A DNA stretch of 64,000 nucleotides from Pseudomonas lundensis (GTDB lineage: Bacteria > Pseudomonadota > Gammaproteobacteria > Pseudomonadales > Pseudomonadaceae). A program made the position numbers and the translations under genes. Shown here one piece after another: positions 55,362 to 64,000 of the stretch. Below the pieces are notes generated by a model. That model did no database searches. It was not told the DNA's origin and saw only the letters and a program-made list of their open reading frames with translations. The DNA lies in NCBI RefSeq assembly GCF_002269125.1, contig NZ_NQKI01000023.1, positions 16,609-80,608 on the forward strand, read 5' to 3'. Numbering within the stretch: the first letter of the stretch is position 1; every line of letters starts with the position of its first letter.

Positions 55362-56852
55362 TTACGGGAGCATTTTACCGGTTTCTTCCAGGTTGATATG
55401 CCAGCTCAACGCTTCGCGCAGAATGTGCGGGGTGTGGCCACCGATTGCACAGGCTTTGCTGAAGTAGTCGTTGAGTGCTTCACGGAAGTCCGGGTGCACA
55501 CAGTTGTCGATAATCACTCGGGCGCGCTCGCGTGGCGCCAGACCGCGCAGGTCGGCCAGCCCCTGTTCGGTTACCAGAATGTCCACATCGTGTTCGGTGT
55601 GGTCAACGTGGCTGACCATCGGCACTACACTGGAGATCGCACCGGCCTTGGCGATCGACTTGGTTACGAAGATCGCCAAATGCGCGTTACGGGCGAAGTC
55701 GCCCGAACCGCCGATGCCGTTCATCATGCGGGTGCCGCAGACGTGGGTGGAGTTCACGTTGCCGTAGATGTCGAATTCCAGCGCGGTGTTGATGCCGATG
55801 ATGCCGAGACGGCGCACAACTTCAGGGTGGTTGGAGATTTCTTGTGGACGCAGGACCAGTTTGTCCTTGTAGCGCTCCAGGTTGCCGAACACGTCCGTGT
55901 TGCGACGCTCCGACAAGGTAATCGAGCTGCCCGAGGCGAAGCTCATCTTGCCAGCGTCGATCAGGTCAAAAGTCGAATCCTGTAGTACTTCGGAGTACAT
56001 GGTCAGGTCTTCGAACGGCGAGTCGATCAGGCCGCACATCACGGCGTTGGCGATGTTGCCGATACCGGCCTGCAGCGGACCCAACTTGTTGGTCATACGC
56101 CCGGCTGCAACTTCTTGTTTGAAGAAGTTGATCAGGTGGAACGCAATGCCGTCGGTTTCGCTGTCCGGTACAGAAACGGTGGACGGTGAATCAGGCTTGT
56201 TGGTGATGACGATAGCGACGATTTTTTCCGGCGGGATCGGGATGGCAGTGCTGCCGATGCGGTCGTCAACTTTTACCAACGGGATAGGCGTACGTGTTGG
56301 GCGGTAAGTCGGAATGTAGATGTCGTGCAGGCCTTCCAGATTCGGGTTGTGCGCCAGGTTGATCTCAACGATCACTTGTTTGGCGAAAATCGCGAAGCTG
56401 GCCGAGTTGCCGACGGAGGTAGTAGGAACGATATGACCTTGCTCGGTAATCGCGACGGCCTCAATCACAGCGATATCCGGCAGCTTGAGCTGCTGGTTAC
56501 GCAGTTGCTCAACGGTTTCGGACAAATGCTGGTCGATGAACATGACTTCGCCGGCATTGATCGCCTTGCGCAGTGTGCTATCTACCTGGAACGGCATGCG
56601 ACGAGCCAGTACGCCGGCTTCGGTCAATTGCTTGTCCAGGTCGTTGCCCAGGCTGGCGCCCGTCATCAGGGTGATTTTCAGCGGCGCCAGTTTGGCGCGT
56701 TCGGCCAGCGCGTGCGGAACGGCTTTGGCTTCGCCGGCACGGGTAAAACCGCTCATGCCAACGGTCATGCCGTCTTGGATAAGGGCGGCGGCTTCTTCGG
56801 CGCTCATGACCTTATCGTGTAGGGAATTTAGGCGAATACGTTCACGGTACAT
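55362..56852 (-). CDS. acetyl-CoA hydrolase/transferase (succinate:acetate CoA-transferase type)
   Basis: 496 residues. Catalytic glutamate lies in NTALEFDIYGNVNSTH; MMNGIGGSGDFARNAHLAIFV and ERRNTDVFGNLERYKDK are typical of the Ach1/Cat1/AarC family. It moves CoA between acetate and succinate or hydrolyses acetyl-CoA. Transcribed alone. Confidence 0.92.
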   Translation of the reverse strand: MYRERIRLNSLHDKVMSAEEAAALIQDGMTVGMSGFTRAGEAKAVPHALAERAKLAPLKITLMTGASLGNDLDKQLTEAGVLARRMPFQVDSTLRKAINAGEVMFIDQHLSETVEQLRNQQLKLPDIAVIEAVAITEQGHIVPTTSVGNSASFAIFAKQVIVEINLAHNPNLEGLHDIYIPTYRPTRTPIPLVKVDDRIGSTAIPIPPEKIVAIVITNKPDSPSTVSVPDSETDGIAFHLINFFKQEVAAGRMTNKLGPLQAGIGNIANAVMCGLIDSPFEDLTMYSEVLQDSTFDLIDAGKMSFASGSSITLSERRNTDVFGNLERYKDKLVLRPQEISNHPEVVRRLGIIGINTALEFDIYGNVNSTHVCGTRMMNGIGGSGDFARNAHLAIFVTKSIAKAGAISSVVPMVSHVDHTEHDVDILVTEQGLADLRGLAPRERARVIIDNCVHPDFREALNDYFSKACAIGGHTPHILREALSWHINLEETGKMLP

Positions 56853-56978
56853 GGATTGTTATCTCGGGCAACGGAAGCAAGATGCGCAGTCTATTCATTT
56901 TCAAAGGCTGGCGTCCCGCTACCATGGTCGAATGCCTGACGGCGATTTAGACCCTTTGGTCGGGATTTTTGCAGAAAT

Positions 56979-57011
56979 AAAAAACCCCGGTCAATTCAGC
57001 GCCGGGGTTTT
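56979..57011 (-). terminator. terminator after pntB
   Basis: AACCCCGG and CCGGGGTT form an 8-bp stem; on the minus strand six T residues follow. It ends the pnt operon. Confidence 0.9.
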
Positions 57012-57034
57012 CGGTGTGGCAGTGGCGGGGGATG

Positions 57035-58471
57035 TTACTCGACCGCTTTGACCATATCTTCAATAACTTTCTTGGCGTCACCGAAGACCATCATGGTTTT
57101 GTCCAGATAAAACAGTTCGTTGTCCAATCCGGCGTAGCCACTGGCCATCGAGCGTTTGTTGACGATGACGGTCTTGGCTTTGTAAGCCTCAAGAATCGGC
57201 ATGCCCGCAATCGGCGATTTTGGGTCGTTTTTCGCGGCCGGGTTGACCACGTCGTTGGCGCCAAGCACCAGGACGACATCAGCCTGTCCGAATTCGGAGT
57301 TGATGTCTTCCATCTCGAACACCTGGTCGTAAGGCACTTCTGCCTCGGCCAGCAGGACGTTCATGTGGCCGGGCATACGACCTGCCACCGGGTGGATCGC
57401 GTATTTCACAGTAACGCCGCGGTGGGTCAATTTTTCGGTCAATTCTTTAAGGGCGTGTTGGGCGCGTGCAACCGCCAGGCCGTAACCCGGCACGATGATG
57501 ACAGTGTCTGCGTTGGTCAGCAGGAAGGTGGCATCGTCAGCCGAGCCTGATTTGACTGGCCGGGCTTCTTGCGTACCCGCCGGGCCGCCTGCATCCGTTG
57601 CACCGCCGAAGCCGCCCAGAATCACGTTAAAGAAAGAACGATTCATCGCCTTGCACATAATGTAAGACAGGATCGCGCCCGAAGAGCCCACCAGCGAACC
57701 GGCAATGATCAGCATTGAATTGTTCAGCGAGAAGCCAATCCCGGCAGCTGCCCAGCCCGAATAGCTGTTGAGCATCGACACCACGACCGGCATGTCCGCT
57801 CCACCAATCGGAATGATGATGAGCACACCCAGTACAAAAGACAGTGCCAGCATCAGCGCGAAGGCGTTGAGGTTGCCGGTTAGCATGAAGGTGATGCCCA
57901 GCGCGAGTGTGGCCAGGCCCAGCACCAGATTCAGCGTGTGCTGACCACTGAATTGCACGGGTGCGCCCTGGAACAGGCGAAATTTGTATTTGCCTGAAAG
58001 CTTGCCGAAGGCGATCACAGAGCCGGAGAACGTGATGGCACCAATCGCAGCGCCCAAGAACAGCTCCAGGCGGTTGCCCGCAGGAATGGCGTCACCCAGT
58101 TGTTTGACGATACCCAGTGATTGCGGCTCGACCACCGCGGCGATGGCAATGAAGACCGCAGCCAGGCCGATCATGCTGTGCATGAAGGCAACCAACTCTG
58201 GCATTTTGGTCATTTCCACACGCTTGGCCATGATCGACCCCGCCGTACCACCGACCAACAGGCCGACGATCACATAGCCGATACCCGCTGTCGCTATTTC
58301 AGCGCCCAGTTTGAAGACCAGGCCTACGGTGGTGATGACCGCCAACGCCATGCCGAGCATGCCGAACAGGTTGCCGCGACGGGATGTGGTGGGATGCGAC
58401 AAGCCTTTGAGGGCCTGGATGAAACATATTGATGCGATCAAATAAAGAACAGTGACCAGGTTCATGCTCAT
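57035..58471 (-). CDS. pntB: NAD(P) transhydrogenase subunit beta
   Basis: 478 residues: about nine membrane helices and the NADP-binding domain III ([52 protein letters not shown]). It overlaps pntAb by four bases (ATGA). The complex uses the proton gradient to make NADPH from NADH. Confidence 0.95.
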   Translation of the reverse strand: MSMNLVTVLYLIASICFIQALKGLSHPTTSRRGNLFGMLGMALAVITTVGLVFKLGAEIATAGIGYVIVGLLVGGTAGSIMAKRVEMTKMPELVAFMHSMIGLAAVFIAIAAVVEPQSLGIVKQLGDAIPAGNRLELFLGAAIGAITFSGSVIAFGKLSGKYKFRLFQGAPVQFSGQHTLNLVLGLATLALGITFMLTGNLNAFALMLALSFVLGVLIIIPIGGADMPVVVSMLNSYSGWAAAGIGFSLNNSMLIIAGSLVGSSGAILSYIMCKAMNRSFFNVILGGFGGATDAGGPAGTQEARPVKSGSADDATFLLTNADTVIIVPGYGLAVARAQHALKELTEKLTHRGVTVKYAIHPVAGRMPGHMNVLLAEAEVPYDQVFEMEDINSEFGQADVVLVLGANDVVNPAAKNDPKSPIAGMPILEAYKAKTVIVNKRSMASGYAGLDNELFYLDKTMMVFGDAKKVIEDMVKAVE

Positions 58472-58791
58472 GGCTTGCGCACCTCTTCTTTGGCTTTAGG
58501 TGCTTTCTTCTTGAACATTTCCAGCATTCGCCGGGTGACCAAAAATCCACCAAATACGTTAACGGAGGCCAATGCCACAGCCAGGGTGCCCATGGTTTTG
58601 CCCAGCGGGGTGACCGTCAGCGCAGCAGCGAGCATGGCACCTACGATCACGATTGCCGAAATGGCATTGGTGACCGCCATCAGGGGCGTGTGCAAAGCAG
58701 GTGTAACGTTCCAGACCACGTGATAGCCAACATAGATGGCCAGCACGAAGATGATCAGGTTGTAGATGCCGGGGGAGATCAGCTCTTCCAT
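58468..58791 (-). CDS. pntAb: NAD(P) transhydrogenase subunit alpha part 2
   Basis: 107 residues from ATG 58791 with GAGGATAAA upstream. Three membrane helices ([33 protein letters not shown]) form domain II of the alpha subunit. Split alpha subunits are usual in pseudomonads. Confidence 0.93.
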   Translation of the reverse strand: MEELISPGIYNLIIFVLAIYVGYHVVWNVTPALHTPLMAVTNAISAIVIVGAMLAAALTVTPLGKTMGTLAVALASVNVFGGFLVTRRMLEMFKKKAPKAKEEVRKP

Positions 58792-58802
58792 TGTTTTTAT
58801 CC

Positions 58803-59924
58803 TCAGCCGTTTTTGCGCACGACTTGCCCGTCGCGGCACATCAGGCACGCGGCGACGATGTCGTCTTCTAGGTTGATCTGGAACTGTCCTTCAGGGGTGA
58901 AGACCAGTTTGAGGAAGTCCAGCAGGTTGCGGGCATACAGCGCGGAAGCATCTGCAGCAACCATGGCGGCCAGATTGGTATGGCCGACGATGGTGATGCC
59001 GTGCTCGACCACCACTTGATCCGCGACGGTCAGCGGGCAGTTGCCGCCTTGGGCTGCGGCGAGGTCGATGACCACTGACCCCGGTTTCATTTGCGCCACG
59101 GTTTCTGCGCTGAGCAGCACTGGCGCCTTTCGCCCAGGGATCAGTGCGGTAGTAATGACGATGTCGGCCTGTTTGGCGCGTTCGTGCACAGCCAGTGCCT
59201 GACGCTGCATCCAGCTCGCAGGCATTGGCCGTGCATAGCCGCCAACGCCCACTGCGCATTCGCGCTCTTCGTCGGTTTCGTAAGGCACGTCGACAAACTT
59301 GGCACCCAGCGACTCGATCTGCTCTTTAACAGCAGGTCGCACATCAGACGCTTCGATCACGGCACCCAGGCGTTTGGCGGTTGCAATGGCCTGAAGCCCC
59401 GCAACGCCTGCGCCAAGGATCAGCACGCGGGCGGCCTTTACCGTGCCAGCGGCGGTCATCAACATCGGCATGAAACGTGGGTAATGATGGGCTGCCAGTA
59501 GTACGGCTTTATAGCCGGCAATGTTGGCTTGGGAAGACAGCACATCAAGACTTTGCGCGCGAGAAGTGCGTGGCGCGGCCTCCAGTGAGAATGCGGTAAT
59601 GCCATGGCCGGCCAGTTTGGCAATGGTTTCATTGCTGAACGGGTTGAGCATGCCGATCAGCACAGTGCCGCTATTGATAAGGGCCAGTTCGCTGTCATCA
59701 GGCGCAACGACTTTCAGGATCAACTCAGCGCCAAATACGTCATTGGCGCTGCCAATAGTTGCGCCGGCGGTTTCATAAGCACTGTCGATGACGCTGGCAT
59801 TGATACCTGCACCCCGTTGAACAGTCACTTTATGGCCCTGGCCGATCAGCTTCTTGATGGTTTCCGGGGTTGCAGCAACCCGCGTTTCACCCGTATGGGT
59901 TTCGAGAGGAACACCAATGTGCAC
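58803..59924 (-). CDS. pntAa: NAD(P) transhydrogenase subunit alpha part 1
   Basis: 373 residues from a GTG at 59924 with AGGAG seven bases upstream; the longer ATG frame at 59966 reads non-family sequence. NAD-binding motif [21 protein letters not shown] and [10 protein letters not shown] are intact. First gene of pntAa-pntAb-pntB. Confidence 0.94.
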   Translation of the reverse strand: MHIGVPLETHTGETRVAATPETIKKLIGQGHKVTVQRGAGINASVIDSAYETAGATIGSANDVFGAELILKVVAPDDSELALINSGTVLIGMLNPFSNETIAKLAGHGITAFSLEAAPRTSRAQSLDVLSSQANIAGYKAVLLAAHHYPRFMPMLMTAAGTVKAARVLILGAGVAGLQAIATAKRLGAVIEASDVRPAVKEQIESLGAKFVDVPYETDEERECAVGVGGYARPMPASWMQRQALAVHERAKQADIVITTALIPGRKAPVLLSAETVAQMKPGSVVIDLAAAQGGNCPLTVADQVVVEHGITIVGHTNLAAMVAADASALYARNLLDFLKLVFTPEGQFQINLEDDIVAACLMCRDGQVVRKNG

Positions 59925-60360
59925 GTCATATCTCCTGCGTGATCTTTTATAAGAAATCCAGTGCACTTCGGATGGTGCTACTGGGGCGGCCGATCAGCAC
60001 GGCCCCACCGGAATCAGGGTGGGGCGCCGCATAATGCAGGCGATTATTTAGCCCTTCAAGAACTTATGAAGGGTGACGGAATATTTACTACAAGTCATGC
60101 CGTGACCGAATGTCGCAAGTGTCGCTTTGAAGCCAGTAACGACGTGGCTTCTAGGCATTAAAGGATGTTTTTGACTATTTTTCACATTTCTTTTAGTTAT
60201 CCGCGCATAACTTTCAGAAATACCCTGCAAGCCACGTGGTTACTGGCTTACAGGTTTGTCCAGTTAGACATAAGTTTAGTCTGCTTAAAAGCGACATTTA
60301 CGTATATATGTAGGGTGTTTTTATGAGGCGCTACATAACTCGTATGGACGATGTAATGCG
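59925..60360. other. intergenic region, no gene seen
   Basis: About 436 bases, AT-richer than the surroundings, between pntAa (start) and gcdR (stop), both on the minus strand. It must hold the pnt promoter. Short ORFs on either strand have no ribosome site or known domain. Confidence 0.5.
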
Positions 60361-61257
60361 TTAATTAAGGCTGTATTGCTGGGCTTGCTGGATAAGCCAG
60401 TCGCGAAAAGCCTTTAGTGAGGCGGACTCGATTTTGCGTTCGGGGATCATCAAGTGATAAGCCTTAGTACTCGCTAGCGTTGCAGTGTTGGCTATCACGA
60501 GGCGTTGCTCGGCTAATTCACGTTGAATCAAGAAAGGTGGGATCAATGCGATCCCCATGTCGTGCATAGCGGCCTGAGCCAGCATCGAGAACAGTTCGTA
60601 GCGCGGCCCGGTCATGTCACGGGGTACGTTCAAACCTTGTGCGTTAAACCACTGGCGCCACGCATAGGGGCGGGTGGTTTGTTGCAGTAACGGGAGTTCA
60701 GCGATTGCGTCTCGCGTAAGGCTTTTCTCGGTCGGCAGCAGGCGAGGGCTGCATACGGGGACTGGGTTTTCACCCATCAAGCGGTAGGACGAAGTACCTG
60801 ACCAGTCGGCATCACCGAAATAGATAGCGGCGTCAAAGTCGGTGTCAGCAAACAGAAAGGGGCGTGTGCGGTTAGTGAGGTTGACCGTGACGTCGGGGTG
60901 CTGCTGCTGGAAGTCCTTGAGGCGCGGGAGCAGCCATTGCGTGCCGAAGGTGGGCACTACGGCGAGTTCAATCACGTTGGCACCTTGCTGCCCCATGATC
61001 GAGAGGGTGTCACGTTCGACGGCATCCAGTTGAGTCGCAATACGTCGGCTGTAGGAAAGCCCTGCTTCAGTCAGCTTAACGCCACGTTTTGAGCGTCTGA
61101 AAAGTTCGATGCCAAGGAATTCTTCGAGGCTGGCTATTTGTCGGCAGATAGCACCTTGGGTCAGAGAAAGCTCATGCGCAGCTTTGGTGAAGCTTTCGTG
61201 GCGAGCTGCCGCTTCAAAACTGATGAGTGCGGACGTGCTGGGAATCTTGCGACGCAT
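60361..61257 (-). CDS. gcdR: LysR-type regulator of glutaryl-CoA dehydrogenase
   Basis: 298 residues from ATG 61257 ([20 protein letters not shown]). HTH about 6-65, then an amino-acid-type LysR ligand domain of the GcvA group. It diverges from gcdH by 158 bases, the arrangement of GcdR in Pseudomonas. Likely senses glutarate or a derivative. Confidence 0.88.
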   Translation of the reverse strand: MRRKIPSTSALISFEAAARHESFTKAAHELSLTQGAICRQIASLEEFLGIELFRRSKRGVKLTEAGLSYSRRIATQLDAVERDTLSIMGQQGANVIELAVVPTFGTQWLLPRLKDFQQQHPDVTVNLTNRTRPFLFADTDFDAAIYFGDADWSGTSSYRLMGENPVPVCSPRLLPTEKSLTRDAIAELPLLQQTTRPYAWRQWFNAQGLNVPRDMTGPRYELFSMLAQAAMHDMGIALIPPFLIQRELAEQRLVIANTATLASTKAYHLMIPERKIESASLKAFRDWLIQQAQQYSLN

Positions 61258-61415
61258 GTACGGCTTCCTCACTAAAGGTCTTTAAATATGGCGTTTTTGA
61301 TCTCCACGGAGTGAGAAATTATCACAAGAGAGTTCCGAATCCTCGTTTGTCCTTCTATATAGGTGGGGCCTACGATCTGCCCACGACATTTGATCTATTT
61401 CGCGAGGGTTCACTC

Positions 61416-62597
61416 ATGGCGGGTAAGGCAAGCTTCAACTGGATCGATCCACTGTTGCTGGATCAGCAGCTCACTGAAGAAGAGCGCATGGTGCGCGACA
61501 GTGCTGAGCAATTCGCTCAGAGCAAGTTGGCGCCTCGTGTGCTTGAAGCCTTCCGTCATGAGAAGACTGATCCGGCCATTTTTCGTGAAATGGGAGAGAC
61601 CGGTTTGCTGGGGGCCATGATCCCCGAGCAATACGGCGGCAGCGGCCTCAATTATGTGAGCTATGGCTTGATTGCGCGGGAAGTGGAGCGTGTGGACTCG
61701 GGCTACCGTTCAATGATGAGTGTGCAGTCGTCGCTGGTGATGGTGCCTATCAATGAGTTCGGCACTGAAGCGCAGAAGCAGAAATACCTGCCAAAGTTGG
61801 CTTCAGGTGAATGGATCGGATGCTTTGGTCTGACTGAGCCTAATCATGGTTCTGATCCTGGAGCGATGATTACGCGTGCACGCAAAGTCGAAGGTGGCTA
61901 CAGCCTGACTGGCGCCAAGATGTGGATCACTAACAGTCCAATTGCTGATGTGTTTGTGGTGTGGGCTAAAGATGATGCCGGTGATATTCGTGGCTTTGTG
62001 CTGGAAAAGGGTTGGAAAGGCCTGAGTGCGCCTGCGATTCACGGCAAGGTAGGTTTGCGGGCATCGATTACCGGCGAAATCGTTATGGATAACGTGTTCG
62101 TACCTGAAGAGAACATCTTTCCGGATGTGCGTGGTCTGAAGGGGCCTTTCACTTGTCTGAATTCGGCCCGGTACGGTATTTCGTGGGGTGCACTCGGGGC
62201 TGCCGAGTTCTGTTGGCATACCGCGCGCCAGTACACGCTTGATCGTCAGCAGTTTGGTCGTCCACTGGCGGCCACACAGTTGATTCAGAAAAAACTGGCG
62301 GATATGCAGACTGAAATTACGCTGGCGCTACAAGGTTGCCTACGCTTGGGGAGAATGAAGGACGAAGGTACTGCTGCGGTGGAGATCACTTCGATCATGA
62401 AGCGTAACTCGTGCGGCAAGTCACTCGATATCGCTCGCATGGCGCGTGACATGCTGGGGGGGAATGGCATTTCTGATGAGTTTGGTGTGGCGCGCCACTT
62501 GGTCAACCTTGAAGTGGTGAATACCTATGAAGGCACCCATGACGTGCATGCTCTGATTCTTGGTCGGGCGCAGACAGGTCTTCAGGCGTTCTATTAA
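61416..62597 (+). CDS. gcdH: glutaryl-CoA dehydrogenase
   Basis: 393 residues from ATG 61416 ([20 protein letters not shown]); the frame is open far upstream but only this start matches the family. Acyl-CoA dehydrogenase motifs [15 protein letters not shown] and [16 protein letters not shown] are present. The catalytic glutamate is in [20 protein letters not shown]. It oxidises and decarboxylates glutaryl-CoA to crotonyl-CoA in lysine and glutarate catabolism. Confidence 0.95.
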   Translation: MAGKASFNWIDPLLLDQQLTEEERMVRDSAEQFAQSKLAPRVLEAFRHEKTDPAIFREMGETGLLGAMIPEQYGGSGLNYVSYGLIAREVERVDSGYRSMMSVQSSLVMVPINEFGTEAQKQKYLPKLASGEWIGCFGLTEPNHGSDPGAMITRARKVEGGYSLTGAKMWITNSPIADVFVVWAKDDAGDIRGFVLEKGWKGLSAPAIHGKVGLRASITGEIVMDNVFVPEENIFPDVRGLKGPFTCLNSARYGISWGALGAAEFCWHTARQYTLDRQQFGRPLAATQLIQKKLADMQTEITLALQGCLRLGRMKDEGTAAVEITSIMKRNSCGKSLDIARMARDMLGGNGISDEFGVARHLVNLEVVNTYEGTHDVHALILGRAQTGLQAFY

Positions 62598-62612
62598 TAG
62601 AGGGGGCGGCTC

Positions 62613-63833
62613 ATGGGGGCTTTATCGCATTTGCGGGTGCTGGATTTGTCGCGGGTACTGGCCGGCCCATGGGCGGGCCAGATTCTGGCCGACCTTGGGG
62701 CTGAGGTCATCAAGGTCGAGCGTCCGGGCAATGGAGATGATACGCGCGCTTGGGGCCCGCCCTTTCTTAAGGATGCTTATGGGGAGAGTACTGGCGAGGC
62801 CGCGTACTACTTGTCTGCCAATCGCAACAAGCAGTCTGTGACGATCGATTTCACCAAGCCTGAAGGTCAGCGACTGGTACGCGAGCTGGCGGCGAAGTCT
62901 GACATTTTGATTGAGAACTTTAAGGTGGGCGGGTTGCAGGCTTATGGTCTGGACTATGCCTCGCTTAAAGACGTGAATCCGGATTTGATCTATTGCTCAA
63001 TTACCGGATTCGGTCAAACGGGACCTTATGCCAAGCGCGCCGGTTATGACTTTATGATTCAGGGCCTGGGTGGTTTGATGAGTCTGACGGGCCGTCCTGA
63101 GGGTGAGGAGGGGGCGGGGCCTGTGAAGGTGGGTGTGGCGCTGACCGATATATTGACCGGGTTGTATTCGACGGTTGCGATTCTGGCGGCGCTGGCTCAT
63201 CGCCAACATGACGGCGGTGGGCAGCATATTGATATGGCGCTGTTGGATGTCCAGGTTGCCTGCCTGGCTAATCAGGCAATGAATTACCTGACTACGGGCG
63301 TATCGCCCAAGCGGTTGGGTAATGCCCATCCGAATATCGTGCCCTATCAGGATTTTCCGACAGCCGATGGCGACTTCATTCTTACTGTCGGCAATGACGG
63401 TCAGTTCAGGAAGTTTGCGCAGGTGGCGGGTTATGCCGAGTGGGCTGATGATCCCAGATTCGCGACTAATGCAGCCCGTGTGGCGAATCGTCTGGTGTTA
63501 GTGCCTTTGATTCGTCAGGCGACTGTGTTCAGGACAACGGCGCAATGGGTGTCTGAGTTGGAAGCGGTTGGTGTGCCTTGCGGGCCTATCAACGATTTGG
63601 CGCAGGTGTTTGAGGATCCTCAGGTGCAGGCTCGTCATTTGGCGATAGAGCTGCCTCACGTGTTGGCTGGGCTTGTGCCTCAGGTGGCGAGCCCGATTCG
63701 GTTATCTGCAACGCCAGTCGAATACCGTAATGCGCCACCCTTGCTGGGTGAGCATACGCAGGAGGTTCTGCAGCGGGTCCTGGGGATGACTTCGGGAGTG
63801 CTTGAAGGGTTGCGCAAGTCGGGTGTTGTTTAA
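62613..63833 (+). CDS. gcdG: class III CoA transferase, glutarate-type
   Basis: 406 residues, family III (CaiB/BaiF). MGALSHLRVLDLSRVLAGPWAGQ-like start, DVNPDLIYCSITGFGQTGPYAKRAGYD, and the GGQHIDMALLDVQ region with the active-site aspartate. It lies 15 bases after gcdH and is predicted to charge glutarate with CoA from succinyl-CoA. The name follows the P. aeruginosa arrangement and is less certain than the family. Confidence 0.87.
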   Translation: MGALSHLRVLDLSRVLAGPWAGQILADLGAEVIKVERPGNGDDTRAWGPPFLKDAYGESTGEAAYYLSANRNKQSVTIDFTKPEGQRLVRELAAKSDILIENFKVGGLQAYGLDYASLKDVNPDLIYCSITGFGQTGPYAKRAGYDFMIQGLGGLMSLTGRPEGEEGAGPVKVGVALTDILTGLYSTVAILAALAHRQHDGGGQHIDMALLDVQVACLANQAMNYLTTGVSPKRLGNAHPNIVPYQDFPTADGDFILTVGNDGQFRKFAQVAGYAEWADDPRFATNAARVANRLVLVPLIRQATVFRTTAQWVSELEAVGVPCGPINDLAQVFEDPQVQARHLAIELPHVLAGLVPQVASPIRLSATPVEYRNAPPLLGEHTQEVLQRVLGMTSGVLEGLRKSGVV

Positions 63834-63837
63834 CTGC

Positions 63838-63879
63838 CTACCTATATAGAGGGGGCGTTAGCCCCCTCTATATAGGTAG
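63838..63879. repeat. perfect 19-bp inverted repeat after the glutarate operon
   Basis: CTACCTATATAGAGGGGGC and its exact complement enclose a 4-base loop (GTTA). It begins four bases past the CoA transferase stop. T-rich sequence follows within about 20 bases (63881-63898), so it may terminate the operon. Confidence 0.85.
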
Positions 63880-63927
63880 CGGCTTTTAAGCTTTTTTGTA
63901 TAATTGATAGAGTCGCTCAATTAGGGC

Positions 63928-63955
63928 TTGACTCAGAATTCCATCGGCCTATAAT
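63928..63955 (+). promoter_or_regulatory. strong sigma-70 promoter, rRNA-operon type
   Basis: TTGACT at 63928-63933, a 16-base spacer, and a consensus TATAAT at 63950-63955, followed by a GC-rich discriminator (TCGCCCC). Near-consensus boxes with a GC discriminator fit stringently controlled stable-RNA promoters; the transcribed gene lies beyond the window. Confidence 0.65.
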
Positions 63956-64000
63956 TCGCCCCACTTCCGGCGCAGTCGAAACGGAAAACTCCTTGAGATT

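Overview
The window is chromosomal DNA of a Pseudomonas, most likely from the P. fluorescens lineage. Evidence: recognisable pseudomonad gene sets (pycR-pycA-pycB, the pst-phoU cluster with large PstC and PstA, purE-purK, gcdR-gcdH-CoA transferase, pntAa-pntAb-pntB, and the FolE2 / COG0523 / DUF1826 zinc group), many families common in this genus (DUF1127, DUF2388, DUF3301, DUF6124-like), and REP-like hairpins. No prophage, insertion sequence, CRISPR array, tRNA or rRNA body was seen. What looks like an rRNA-type promoter lies at the right edge.

Layout. 1-7 kb: 3' end of a cyclopropane fatty acid synthase, a cardiolipin synthase, then a zinc-starvation group (folE2 divergent from a COG0523-DUF1826-COG0523 operon, with a Zur-box-like palindrome between). 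7-17.6 kb: DUF3301, pyridoxal kinase, thioesterase, CPA2 antiporter, SMI1/KNR4, Tim44-like, a small EamA permease, uvrD and a GGDEF/EAL protein. 17.7-23.3 kb: carbon control (an RpiR regulator with a perfect palindrome upstream, pycR, pycA, pycB). 23.4-32.8 kb: acetyltransferases, a MocR regulator whose linker is encoded by 12-bp repeats, a polyamine-binding protein with an acetylpolyamine amidohydrolase, an AraC regulator, asparaginase and an AGCS symporter. 32.8-37.2 kb: a C4-like antisense RNA leader before a small DUF6124-like gene, aspA, a LysR regulator and a lone zinc metalloprotease. 37.5-43.3 kb: purE-purK behind a likely attenuator, small membrane and secreted proteins, a mutarotase, a thioesterase and an MFS transporter. 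43.4-54.5 kb: pstS, pstCAB-phoU with two Pho boxes, a response regulator, and an operon of three DUF2388 proteins with a DUF4105 protein. 54.8-63.8 kb: DUF1127, acetyl-CoA hydrolase/transferase, transhydrogenase and the glutarate pathway. The window ends in a perfect 19-bp inverted repeat and the rRNA-type promoter.

How it fits together. Several blocks are self-contained responses: zinc shortage (zinc-independent FolE2 plus metallochaperone GTPases), phosphate shortage (Pst and PhoU), refilling of oxaloacetate from pyruvate, and nitrogen and carbon recovery from asparagine, polyamines and glutarate. The most interesting non-coding structures are the C4-like RNA at 33.3-33.55 kb, whose loop is complementary to the ribosome binding site of the next gene; the purE leader terminator with a competing pairing; and AACTGTAC motifs around the DUF1127 and DUF2388 promoters.
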